A stretch of 64,000 bases of DNA from Streptomyces cyaneogriseus subsp. noncyanogenus (GTDB lineage: Bacteria > Actinomycetota > Actinomycetes > Streptomycetales > Streptomycetaceae). Positions 51,720-59,563 of this stretch are shown piece after piece. How positions within the stretch are numbered: the stretch's first letter is position 1; each line of letters opens with the position of its first letter. The stretch is taken from NCBI RefSeq assembly GCF_000931445.1, contig NZ_CP010849.1, positions 3,658,001 to 3,722,000 on the forward strand, read 5' to 3'. Below the pieces are notes generated by a model that had not been told where the DNA came from, did not search any database, and saw only the letters and a list, made by a program, of their open reading frames with translations. The translations under genes and the position numbers were made by a program.

Positions 51720-53063
51720 GTGCCTACCGAGCCGTTAGCAGTCCACCCGCTGACCTTCCTCATCCAGACGCGTGGATGGGGCAAGGCCGAGTTCGCCCGG
51801 CTCATGCAAGACCACGGGAGGAAGCTCGGGATCCCGCTCGCGACCAACCGGACGACTGTATGGAAGTGGGCACAGGGCCAGGAGCCGGACGCGGACGCCC
51901 AGCGCGTCCTCGCCGATCTGCTGGGCGTCCCGTACGAGCAGGCGCGTGCGGAGGGATGGCCCCGCTGGCTCCCCGTCTGGGAGGTGACCGGACTCACCGC
52001 TCCGTGGACAGAGGCAGGTACCGTCGAGGCATTGTCCGATCTGGTGGGGAGTGGACGGATGGACCGCAGAGGCTTCCTCACCATCACAGGAGCCGCCCTG
52101 ACCGGTCTCGCGGCGAGCTGGGTGGAAGCGCCCTCCGCCATGGCCGCGGCGCTCAACGGCGACCGGGTCACGGACACGATGGTCTCGACGATCGAGCAGC
52201 GCATCAGCACCCTCCGCACGCTCGACGACCAGCTTGGCGGCGCTCGACTGCTGGAACAGGCGCGTGGCGACCTGGCTCTGGTCACCGGTCTCCTCGACGG
52301 TGGCCGCTACTCCGACACAGTCAGGGTCCGGCTGTACGCGTTGGCGGCACGCGTGTCGCACCTGACCGGATGGATGGCCTACGACGCCGGTCTACGATCC
52401 GCAGGCCAGCGCTATTACGTCGGTGCCCTGCGCAGCGCCCGCACCGCCGGCGACGACGCATTCGGCGCGTTCATCCTCGCGGAGATGGGGGTGCACGTCT
52501 CCGAGGCAGGGCGCACCGCCGAGCGTGTCGACCTCATCTCGACCGCCATCGACAACGCGCCACGCTCTCTATCGCCCTGCACTCAGTCGTTCCTCTATCT
52601 GCACAAGGCAGAGGCCCTCTCACGCGACGGCGACCACCGCGAGGCTGGCACAGCTCTCAACCGTGCCACCTCCCTGTGGGAGCGCCAGGTGACGGGCGAC
52701 AACCCCGACTGGCTCGACTGGTTCGGCGAGGCACAACTGCGGTCGACCGAGGGAAAGGTCCTGTTGCGCTCGGGGCAGGTGGAACGCGCGACCAGCTCCC
52801 TGGAGACCTCCGTGACGAGAGCCGCCCCCCGGGACAAGGCGGTACGGTCCAGCCGCCTGGCCGAGGCGCGGCTCGCCGGCGGCGACCTGGAGGGTGCGTT
52901 GGACGCCGCGAGCTACGGTGCCGAACTCCTGGAGGACAGCGTCAGCTCCGTTCGGGCCCTGAACCGCCTCCAGGAGTTCTCCACAGGGCTGGAGCCGCAC
53001 AAGTCCGTTCCCTCCGTCCGCGAGTTCCGGGAGCGCCTGCAGGAACTGTCCGTCACCGTTTGA
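51720..53063 (+). CDS. helix-turn-helix regulator with TPR-like C-terminal region
   Basis: A 447-residue regulator. An N-terminal XRE-type helix-turn-helix (about 18-70: GKAEFARLMQDHG, TNRTTVWKWAQGQEPD) precedes the RRGFLTITGAAL motif near 113, common in Streptomyces regulators of this architecture. The remaining 300 residues are helical repeats of TPR type that may sense a small peptide or ligand. GTG at 51720 follows CAGGAGT. It is divergent from the RsbW-like gene and is the likely local regulator of the peptide locus. Confidence 0.82.
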   Translation: MPTEPLAVHPLTFLIQTRGWGKAEFARLMQDHGRKLGIPLATNRTTVWKWAQGQEPDADAQRVLADLLGVPYEQARAEGWPRWLPVWEVTGLTAPWTEAGTVEALSDLVGSGRMDRRGFLTITGAALTGLAASWVEAPSAMAAALNGDRVTDTMVSTIEQRISTLRTLDDQLGGARLLEQARGDLALVTGLLDGGRYSDTVRVRLYALAARVSHLTGWMAYDAGLRSAGQRYYVGALRSARTAGDDAFGAFILAEMGVHVSEAGRTAERVDLISTAIDNAPRSLSPCTQSFLYLHKAEALSRDGDHREAGTALNRATSLWERQVTGDNPDWLDWFGEAQLRSTEGKVLLRSGQVERATSSLETSVTRAAPRDKAVRSSRLAEARLAGGDLEGALDAASYGAELLEDSVSSVRALNRLQEFSTGLEPHKSVPSVREFRERLQELSVTV

Positions 53064-53135
53064 TGTCGACTGCCTGACCACCTGGGACGAGCCCGTATCG
53101 GTGAAGAGGGCCGCACGACTGCCAGGATGGCCGGC

Positions 53136-54308
53136 ATGACGACGATCTACGGCGAGGTGGCACCCGGGTTCGAGCCGGTGCGGGCGGCGTTCATGGAGAA
53201 CTTCACCCGGCACGGGGACCTCGGCGCGGCGGTGTGCGTGTACCGGAACGGCCGCCCGGTGGTGGACCTGTGGGGTGGCGTGGCCGACGCCGAAACCGGT
53301 CGTCCCTGGACGAGGGACACGCTGCAACTGGTCTACTCGGCGACCAAAGGCGCGACCGCGACCATGGCGCACATGCTGGTCGAGCGCGGAGAGCTCGACC
53401 TGGACGCGCCCGTCTCGAAGTACTGGCCGGAGTTCGCCGCGGACGACAAGGCGGACATCCCGGTGCGCTGGCTCCTGTCCCACCAGGCCGGCCTGGTCGC
53501 GCTGGATCAGCCGGTGCCGTTGAAGGATGCGCTGGCCTGGCACCCGATGGCGGCGGCACTGGCCGCTCAACGCCCCCTCTGGACTCCGGGCACAGCACAT
53601 GGCTACCACGGCCGGACCTGGGGCTGGCTGGTCGGCGAGGTGATCCGACGGGTGTCCGGCCGCTCCCCTGGCCGCTTCTTCGCCGAGGAACTCGCGGCCC
53701 CACTGGGCTTGGACTTCTTCATCGGCCTGCCCGCCGGCGAACGCGACCGAGTCAGCCGCATGCTGTATCAGCGACCGGACGTCGACCTCACCACCCTGCC
53801 CACCGAGTCGGTTCCCGAGGAACTCCGGGAGCAGGTCGCCGCTTGGCGCGACCCGAACTCATTCAGCAACAGGGCGTACGCCGTCACCGACCCGCCCGAG
53901 ATCGACTTCGACTCACCGGAGGTGCAGGCCGCGGAGCTCCCGGCCTCCAACGGCATCGGCACCGCACGCGCTCTTGCCCGCATGTATGCCGCGCTGATCG
54001 GCGAGGTGGACGGCGTGCGCCTGCTCTCCCCGGACGCCCTGGCGTCGGCGACCGAGGAGCATGCCAGCGGGAAGGACCAGGTCATGCTGATTCCCAGCCG
54101 CTTCAGCGCCGGGTACATGCTGCCCACCAACAGCAACCCGATGATCGGGCCGAGCTCTTTCGGTCACACTGGCCGAGGGGGGTCACTCGCCTTCGCCGAC
54201 CCGGAGCACGGGGTTGCATTCGCCTACGCGATGAACCGCGTCATCGGAGGCGGCGACGATGTGCGTGCCGCTTCGCTGGTCGCTGCGGTACGAGAGTCAC
54301 TGCTGTAG
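53136..54308 (+). CDS. serine beta-lactamase-family hydrolase (EstB-like)
   Basis: A 390-residue protein of the class C beta-lactamase/DD-peptidase/esterase fold. The nucleophile motif is YSATKGA (SxxK), the second motif GYHGRTWG replaces the usual YxN with YHG, and the third is FGHTGRGGS (HTG for KTG). These variations are typical of EstB-type carboxylesterases rather than true beta-lactamases. There is no signal peptide, so it is cytoplasmic. ATG 53136 begins TTIYGEVAPGF, the typical start of the family. Confidence 0.87.
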   Translation: MTTIYGEVAPGFEPVRAAFMENFTRHGDLGAAVCVYRNGRPVVDLWGGVADAETGRPWTRDTLQLVYSATKGATATMAHMLVERGELDLDAPVSKYWPEFAADDKADIPVRWLLSHQAGLVALDQPVPLKDALAWHPMAAALAAQRPLWTPGTAHGYHGRTWGWLVGEVIRRVSGRSPGRFFAEELAAPLGLDFFIGLPAGERDRVSRMLYQRPDVDLTTLPTESVPEELREQVAAWRDPNSFSNRAYAVTDPPEIDFDSPEVQAAELPASNGIGTARALARMYAALIGEVDGVRLLSPDALASATEEHASGKDQVMLIPSRFSAGYMLPTNSNPMIGPSSFGHTGRGGSLAFADPEHGVAFAYAMNRVIGGGDDVRAASLVAAVRESLL

Positions 54309-54639
54309 TCGACTCGGAGTGGCAGCGATGCGGCAACCCGGGGGCATCCGGCCGCTCCGACTGCCACGCAAACTTACTTCTGCAATGTCGCTCGCGGTTG
54401 CGATGCGGGGGCGAACGGCAGTCACAGCGGCAGGCGCGGGGAGAATCCCGGGAGATGATCTTCTTCCGGAGACCACGCGAGCCCAAGCCGCACCAACCCA
54501 TACCAAGCGCCTGAGCTGCGCGTTTAGAGGATGTGCAGGTGTCAATCCTGATTGAATCGCATTTGTCCCCTTGGTTCACTTTCACTGCTTTGTCGCACGG
54601 GTAGACCTCCGAGTAAGCACGCGAAGGAGGGCGGGGCCT
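54309..54639. other. gene-less AT-richer stretch
   Basis: 331 bases with no credible gene. Bases 54500-54600 are AT-rich (for example TTTAGAGG and TTGAATCGCATTTG) and probably hold the promoter of the regulator gene at 54640. No repeat of the tRNA 3' end was found here. Confidence 0.5.
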
Positions 54640-55866
54640 ATGGCCGAGGGCAGGCCCGCGTGGGCGCGGCGGATCGCTCGGGAGCGGGTGGCGCGGGGGT
54701 GGTCGGTGCGTGATGCGGCCAGGGCGATGCGGGTGTGTGCTCCGGCGGAGACGGCCGCGGAGGAGAGCCTGGTGCGCCAGTGGGAGTGCTGGGAGGCGGG
54801 GCAGATGCCGGACGGCGTCTGCCGGCCGGTCCTCGCGGCCGTGCTCGGTACGGTGACGTACGCCCTCTTCCCCGTGCCGTCGCGGTGGGACGGGGACCAG
54901 GGGTTCCTGGCCGGGAGCGGCGGGGAGTCGCCGGAGGTCGTGAGCCGGCTGGACGGTTCCCGGGTCGACGGCGCGGCGCTGGACGCGCTGCGTGTCACGG
55001 TCGGCCGGCTCGCTTCCGCGTATGCGTTCGTGCCCGGTGAGCGGCTTCTCGTCGAGGCGCGTCGGTGGCTTCGCCGGGTGGTCGGGTTGCGTACGAAGAG
55101 CCTCACGCCGTCCCAGCGCCGTGAGGTGCTCGCGCTGTCCGGTCGGCTCGCGTTGCTGGTCGGTTGTCTGGAGTACGACACGGGGGACCGCCGTGCCGCC
55201 GAGTCGGCGCGCCTGGCCGCCCTCTCGTTCGCCACCGAGGCCGGCCATGCGGAGGTGGCCGGGTGGGCGCACGAGATGCGGGCCTGGTTCGCGCTCACGG
55301 CCGGTGACTGCCGCGGTGCCCTCGCGGCGGCGCGGGCCGGGCTGGCGGTGGCGCCGCATCACGGGGTGGCGGTGCAGCTCGCGGCGCAGGAGGCCAAGGC
55401 GTGGGCGCGGCTCGGGGACCGCCGGGAAGCGGAGGCCGCCCTCGACAAGGGGCGGCGGCTGCTCGAGGGGATGCCGTACCCGGAGAACCCGGCGGACCAC
55501 TTCGTGGTGGACCCGGCCAAGTTCGACTTCTACGCGATGGACTGTCATCGCGTCGCCGGTGAGGACAGGCTCGCGCGCACGCTCGCCGAAGAGGTGCTGA
55601 GGGCGGGTACGGCCGTCGACGGGACCGCCCGTTCACCGATGCGCGACGCGGAGGCGCGGATCACGCTCGGGGTGACGGCGGCCCGCGAGGGGGACCTGGA
55701 GCAGGCCCTCGCCATGGGAGAGCGGGCCCTGGAAGCGGAGCGGCGGTCGGTTCCGTCCCTGCTCATGCTCAGCCGGGAACTCGCCGTCGAGCTGCGGCGG
55801 CGGTACAGCGCCGAGCCGGCGGTACGGAAGCACCTCGCGCGGCTCCACGCCCTCGAACGCCCCTGA
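54640..55866 (+). CDS. transcriptional regulator with helix-turn-helix and TPR-like repeats
   Basis: A 408-residue protein. An XRE-like DNA-binding region at the N-terminus (RIARERVARGWSVRDAARAM, then ESLVRQWECWEAGQMPD) is followed by helical repeats (ALSGRLALLVGCLEYDTGDRRAAESARLAALSFATEAG and similar). ATG 54640 has GAAGGAGG upstream; a frame extending to 54571 lies in the promoter. Same broad architecture as the regulator at 51720 but without the RRGFL motif. Confidence 0.8.
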   Translation: MAEGRPAWARRIARERVARGWSVRDAARAMRVCAPAETAAEESLVRQWECWEAGQMPDGVCRPVLAAVLGTVTYALFPVPSRWDGDQGFLAGSGGESPEVVSRLDGSRVDGAALDALRVTVGRLASAYAFVPGERLLVEARRWLRRVVGLRTKSLTPSQRREVLALSGRLALLVGCLEYDTGDRRAAESARLAALSFATEAGHAEVAGWAHEMRAWFALTAGDCRGALAAARAGLAVAPHHGVAVQLAAQEAKAWARLGDRREAEAALDKGRRLLEGMPYPENPADHFVVDPAKFDFYAMDCHRVAGEDRLARTLAEEVLRAGTAVDGTARSPMRDAEARITLGVTAAREGDLEQALAMGERALEAERRSVPSLLMLSRELAVELRRRYSAEPAVRKHLARLHALERP

Positions 55867-55987
55867 ACGCCCTGAACGCCCTGGTAGGGCGGAGACCTGA
55901 GCGGGCGCCCGGCTCCGAGCCCCGGTGAGCGGCGGGCTCACCCCCTGAGGGGCGGGCCCGTATCGCCGCCGGCCGGGCTTCCCGCGC

Positions 55988-56287
55988 TCACACCGCGGAA
56001 AGTCGCCGGTCGTCCCACAGGAAGCTGCCTCTGCCTCTCGCCCAGCCGAGCCCGTGGATCCCCACCGGGGCGAGCAGCGCGGGGGCGCCCGCCGCGTCCT
56101 GCCGGGGCCGGTGGAAGCGGGTCACGTACCGGGCGCCTCCGGTGACGTTGCGGCAGTACTGCCAGGGCGGGACGTGGCACTTGAGGCATGCCACCGACGC
56201 GCAGGCGTTCCAGGCCCGGCGGAGGGCGGCTTCCACGGTGGCCGGGTCGTGGCCGGTCGGCTTCACGGCGAGGTTGAAGTACTCCAT
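55988..56287 (-). CDS. phage-type zinc-finger protein
   Basis: A 99-residue protein, MEYFNLAVKPTGHD then ACLKCHVPPWQYCRNVTGGARYVTRFHRPR. C-x2-C-x2-P-x4-C-x5-G followed by His/Arg matches the short DNA-binding zinc finger often seen in actinophage and plasmid proteins (CxxCxxPPxxxCxxxxG). ATG at 56285-56287; the frame upstream is compositionally non-coding. It stands alone between a regulator and the conflict-system operon and may be a mobile-element remnant or a small regulator. Confidence 0.65.
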   Translation of the reverse strand: MEYFNLAVKPTGHDPATVEAALRRAWNACASVACLKCHVPPWQYCRNVTGGARYVTRFHRPRQDAAGAPALLAPVGIHGLGWARGRGSFLWDDRRLSAV

Positions 56288-56532
56288 CGGCCGATGATGG
56301 CAGTGAGTACCGCAGTCCCGCCGCTCGTCAGGCGTATGCGGTTCCGGTGGCCGGAGCCTGTACGTCCGTCTTCGGCGGGCCCGGCGTGAGGGGGCGCCCA
56401 CTGCCGGGGACGCCGGCCGGTGGCCGCCCGTCGGGCTCCGCCCGCGGGTGTTTCTCCGGTGTTGCTTCTCATCGGGCGCGCAGGGGCGCTAGCGTCCTAG
56501 GGGTGCTTCGCGTCGGGGGGTGAGGGCCTGGG

Positions 56533-56970
56533 ATGTCTGCTACTGCGCGGCGGGTGCTGGCCTGGGTGGTCGGTGGGGTGTGTCTCGGCGTGGTCGCCGG
56601 GCTGTTGGTCGTGGCGGTGCTCGATCTGGACGTGGGGGACCGTGCCGCCAGCGTGGTCGGGGCCGTGGTGGCCGTGGCGGGGCTGGCCCTGTCGCTGATC
56701 ACGCTGTTGGTGACCCCGGCGGGCGGCGGGCCGGGCGCGGGTCCGGTCACCGTTCGCGCGCGTGGGCGGGGGGCTGTCGCCGCCGGGGGTTCGGTGCGCG
56801 GCAACGCCATCGGGGACCGTGCCAAGGTCACGGGGCCCCCGGCGTCCTCCCCGCCGCCGGCCGCCCCGGGGCCGCCGGGCGGGCGGAACGTCACCGCCCG
56901 CGGTGAGGGGGCGGTGAGCGCGGGCGAGGACATCGTCGACAACGCGATCGGGGAGGACAGCGAGCGTTGA
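56533..56970 (+). CDS. two-helix membrane protein with a repeated signalling-type motif
   Basis: A 145-residue protein. Two membrane helices (about 9-30 and 38-60) form a hairpin. The cytoplasmic or exposed tail then carries two copies of a motif of about 25 residues at 73-99 and 119-143, separated by a Pro/Ala/Ser linker: (V)xARGxGAVxxGxxVxxNAIGxx. The same motif occurs once near the N-terminus of the next protein. It is the first gene of the conflict-type operon, and its stop overlaps the TTG start of the VMAP-like gene (TTGA). Inferred role: membrane partner or effector recruited by homotypic motif contacts. ATG 56533. Confidence 0.72.
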   Translation: MSATARRVLAWVVGGVCLGVVAGLLVVAVLDLDVGDRAASVVGAVVAVAGLALSLITLLVTPAGGGPGAGPVTVRARGRGAVAAGGSVRGNAIGDRAKVTGPPASSPPPAAPGPPGGRNVTARGEGAVSAGEDIVDNAIGEDSER

Positions 56971-58628
56971 CGCGCGCATCGTGGTGGCGGCTGTTCGGCC
57001 GGGGCGGATCCGGTGGCGGACCGGCGGGGAGCGAACGCCCGGAGGGCGGGTCCGTGGTGGCGGATCCCGGGGAGGCCGCCGCGGTGACCGGCGCCGGTGC
57101 GGGCCTCCCGGGTTCCCGGATCGCCGCACGGGGCGAGGGCGCCGTCGGCGTCGGCGGGCACATGCAGGGCAACGCGCTCGGCGACGGCAGCAGCGTGACG
57201 TACATCGGACGGCAGACCGTGGTGCAGGTCCTGCGGGACGGCTCCTCGGTGGCGGCCCCGGACGTCCGGCGGGCGATGGGCAGGGACAACGTCGCCGGTG
57301 CCGTCGGGTCCGACGAGCTGCGCGAGGCGCTGGCGGACTGGCGGCCGGGCACCGCTGTTCCGGCGGCCGTCTCGTTCACCCAGCTCGTGCGCTGGCAGCG
57401 TGAGCTGGACGCCGAGAAGCGGCCGTGCGCGGCGGCGGACCGGATGGCCTGCGCCGTCGCGGGGCTGATGGAGTGCGCGGTGACCGCCGAGTTCCTCGCC
57501 GCTCTGTTACCCGGCGCGCTCACCAGTGAGCGGCTGAGCGCCGCGGCCCGCCTCGCCGGTCTGCCGCCCGGCGTCCTGGGTGCCGACCCGCTGCGGGACC
57601 TGCTGGAGTACGCCGTCTTCGAGGCCCAGCCGCTCACCGCGGCCCCCGGCGCCGCGCTGGCCAGGGTCGTCGCCGCGCTCGTCTGTCTGGCCCGGGCCGA
57701 CCGCGCCGACGCCCGGCTCACCGAGTGGGCCGGCGCCCGGAGCCTGTGGGTCCAGCTCAACGACGCGATCGACGAGTTCACCCGGCCCGCTCCCGCGCTG
57801 CGGCTCGTGATCAGCCTCGCCGATGTGCGCAAGGGGTCGGGCGGAGAGGCCGAGTACTGGCTCACCCGCGAGGGCCGGGCGATCCGCACCGGCGAGCCGG
57901 TGTCCCTCCCGCACGAACGCGCGGGAGTCGTGGAGGCGGTCCGGCGCGCGCTGGCCTGGGCACGCGGGCACCTGGGCGCGGACGAGCCGCTGGAGCACGT
58001 CGATGTCGCGGCGCCCGTGAGCCTCCTGGCCGATCTGATGGACCGGCCGTGGGCCCTGGAGGACGAGTCGGTCGGGACGTTCACCCTGGGCGCCCGGCAC
58101 TCCCTGCTGATGCGCTGGAGCGGCCGGCTCGGCCCCGACCCCTCGGTGCCCGACGTCACGGACATCACGGGCATCACGGAGATCAACGACGCGGCGCGCA
58201 AGGCCCTCCAGGAGATGTCCTGCCGTGGAGAGCCGGTCACCTGGCTCGATCGCGAGGTCTTCCACCGGCCGGAAGCCGAGGGAATCCTGCGGCACCAGCT
58301 CGCCACGGGGCGGCTGGGGCCGGCCATCGGCTTCGGTGAGGCATCCCCGCTCGACCGCGCGCTGACCACCCTGCTGCCCTACGCGCCCATCGTCGTCTGG
58401 CCGCGCCCCGGCGCCCCCGCCCTGGACGGCGCCTTCCGCGCTCGTGTGCGCACCTACTGGCACCGGCAGCCGCGCGACTTCGCCGACGCCTACCGCAAGC
58501 ACGAGAGCTCCCACACCCCCGACACGTGCCTGTGCGACCTGCACGCGGTCTCGCACGACGAGACGTGGCTGAACTTCTGCTGGACGATCACCAGCCGCAC
58601 GGTGTCAGCGCCGAAGGAGACATGGTGA
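56967..58628 (+). CDS. VMAP-like protein of a vWA-MoxR conflict system
   Basis: A 553-residue protein, the likely core adaptor. Residues 51-78 carry one copy of the motif shared with the upstream membrane protein. The middle (about 85-290) is helical. The C-terminal region (about 290-535) has the features of a VMAP-C domain: LRLVISLADV, LEHVDVAAPVSLLADLMDRPWALE and YAPIVVWPRPGA, where the conserved aspartate/proline strand sits. The start is TTG (56967-56969) with GGGGAGGA nine bases upstream, overlapping the previous stop. A TTA codon occurs at codon 181 (57507-57509), so translation should need the bldA tRNA. Assignment rests on pattern plus the MoxR and vWA neighbours. Confidence 0.75.
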   Translation: MTRASWWRLFGRGGSGGGPAGSERPEGGSVVADPGEAAAVTGAGAGLPGSRIAARGEGAVGVGGHMQGNALGDGSSVTYIGRQTVVQVLRDGSSVAAPDVRRAMGRDNVAGAVGSDELREALADWRPGTAVPAAVSFTQLVRWQRELDAEKRPCAAADRMACAVAGLMECAVTAEFLAALLPGALTSERLSAAARLAGLPPGVLGADPLRDLLEYAVFEAQPLTAAPGAALARVVAALVCLARADRADARLTEWAGARSLWVQLNDAIDEFTRPAPALRLVISLADVRKGSGGEAEYWLTREGRAIRTGEPVSLPHERAGVVEAVRRALAWARGHLGADEPLEHVDVAAPVSLLADLMDRPWALEDESVGTFTLGARHSLLMRWSGRLGPDPSVPDVTDITGITEINDAARKALQEMSCRGEPVTWLDREVFHRPEAEGILRHQLATGRLGPAIGFGEASPLDRALTTLLPYAPIVVWPRPGAPALDGAFRARVRTYWHRQPRDFADAYRKHESSHTPDTCLCDLHAVSHDETWLNFCWTITSRTVSAPKETW

Positions 58629-59563
58629 ACTGGTTGCCCTACTACCGAGGCGACGGCCTGCGCCGCGAGGTGGAGATCGCCCCGCCACCGCCGTGGCGGA
58701 CCTTCCCCCGCAAGTCCCAGCACGCGCAGTACCGTCCGCCCGCCGGCATGACGGACGCGGTCAACGCCGCCCTGCACCTGCGCCGCCCCCTCCTGATCAC
58801 GGGTCCGGCCGGTTCGGGCAAGTCCACCGTCATCGACCAGGTCGCCCACGAGCTGGGCCTCGGTGACGTGCTGCGCTGGCACATCACCTCGCGCAGCACC
58901 CTCGGCGAGGCCCTCTACCGCTATGACGCCCTGGGCCGCATCCACGCCCAGAACGTGGGGAACCTCCGCGGCGGCGACGAGTCCCGGCAGGACGACATCG
59001 CCCCCTTCCTGCAGCTCGGCCCCCTGGGCACGGCCCTCCTGCCCACCGACCGCCCCCGTGCGCTGCTCATCGACGAGATCGACAAGAGCGACCCGGACCT
59101 GCCCAGCGACCTCCTGGACGTGCTGGAGAGCGGCGAGTACGAGATCCCGGAACTCGTGCGCTACCGGGAGCCGAAGGTGAGGGTGCGCCTGTGGGCGAGC
59201 CGGGACACCCACGAGATCGACCGCGGTTCGGTGAAGTGCACGGAGTTCCCGTTCATCGTCCTCACCAGCAACGGCGACCGGGACTTCCCGCCCGCGTTCC
59301 TGCGGCGCTGCATCCGCTTCACCATGCCCCGGCTGGGCGCCGACGCGCTCACCGACATCGTGAGCGCCCACCTGGGCGAGGCGTCCGACGCCCGGGCCGC
59401 CGAGCTGATCGGTCAGTTCGCCGCGCGCATCAGCCAGGGCGAGCACCTGGCCGTGGACCAGCTCCTCAACGCCATCGCGCTGCTGACCGCGCCGGACGGG
59501 CCCGACGGCGCCCAGGCGGAACAGCTGCGCACCCTGCTGCTGCGAGAACTGGCCCGTGACTGA
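58625..59563 (+). CDS. MoxR-family AAA+ ATPase
   Basis: A 312-residue ATPase. Walker A GPAGSGKST is near residues 59-67, Walker B LLIDEIDKSD near 148-157, and sensor 1 is IVLTSNGDRDFPPAFLRRC, where the Arg pair could supply the finger. MoxR proteins couple to vWA-domain partners to remodel or insert metal into targets. GTG 58625 is preferred (AAGGAG five bases upstream, GTGA overlap with the VMAP stop); ATG 58622 is three bases earlier. No TTA codon here. Confidence 0.9.
   Translation: MNWLPYYRGDGLRREVEIAPPPPWRTFPRKSQHAQYRPPAGMTDAVNAALHLRRPLLITGPAGSGKSTVIDQVAHELGLGDVLRWHITSRSTLGEALYRYDALGRIHAQNVGNLRGGDESRQDDIAPFLQLGPLGTALLPTDRPRALLIDEIDKSDPDLPSDLLDVLESGEYEIPELVRYREPKVRVRLWASRDTHEIDRGSVKCTEFPFIVLTSNGDRDFPPAFLRRCIRFTMPRLGADALTDIVSAHLGEASDARAAELIGQFAARISQGEHLAVDQLLNAIALLTAPDGPDGAQAEQLRTLLLRELARD

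Noticed and set aside
53136..54308. True beta-lactamase or resistance gene
   Set aside because: SxxK is present but YxN is YHG, KTG is HTG and no signal peptide exists, which fits EstB-type esterases.
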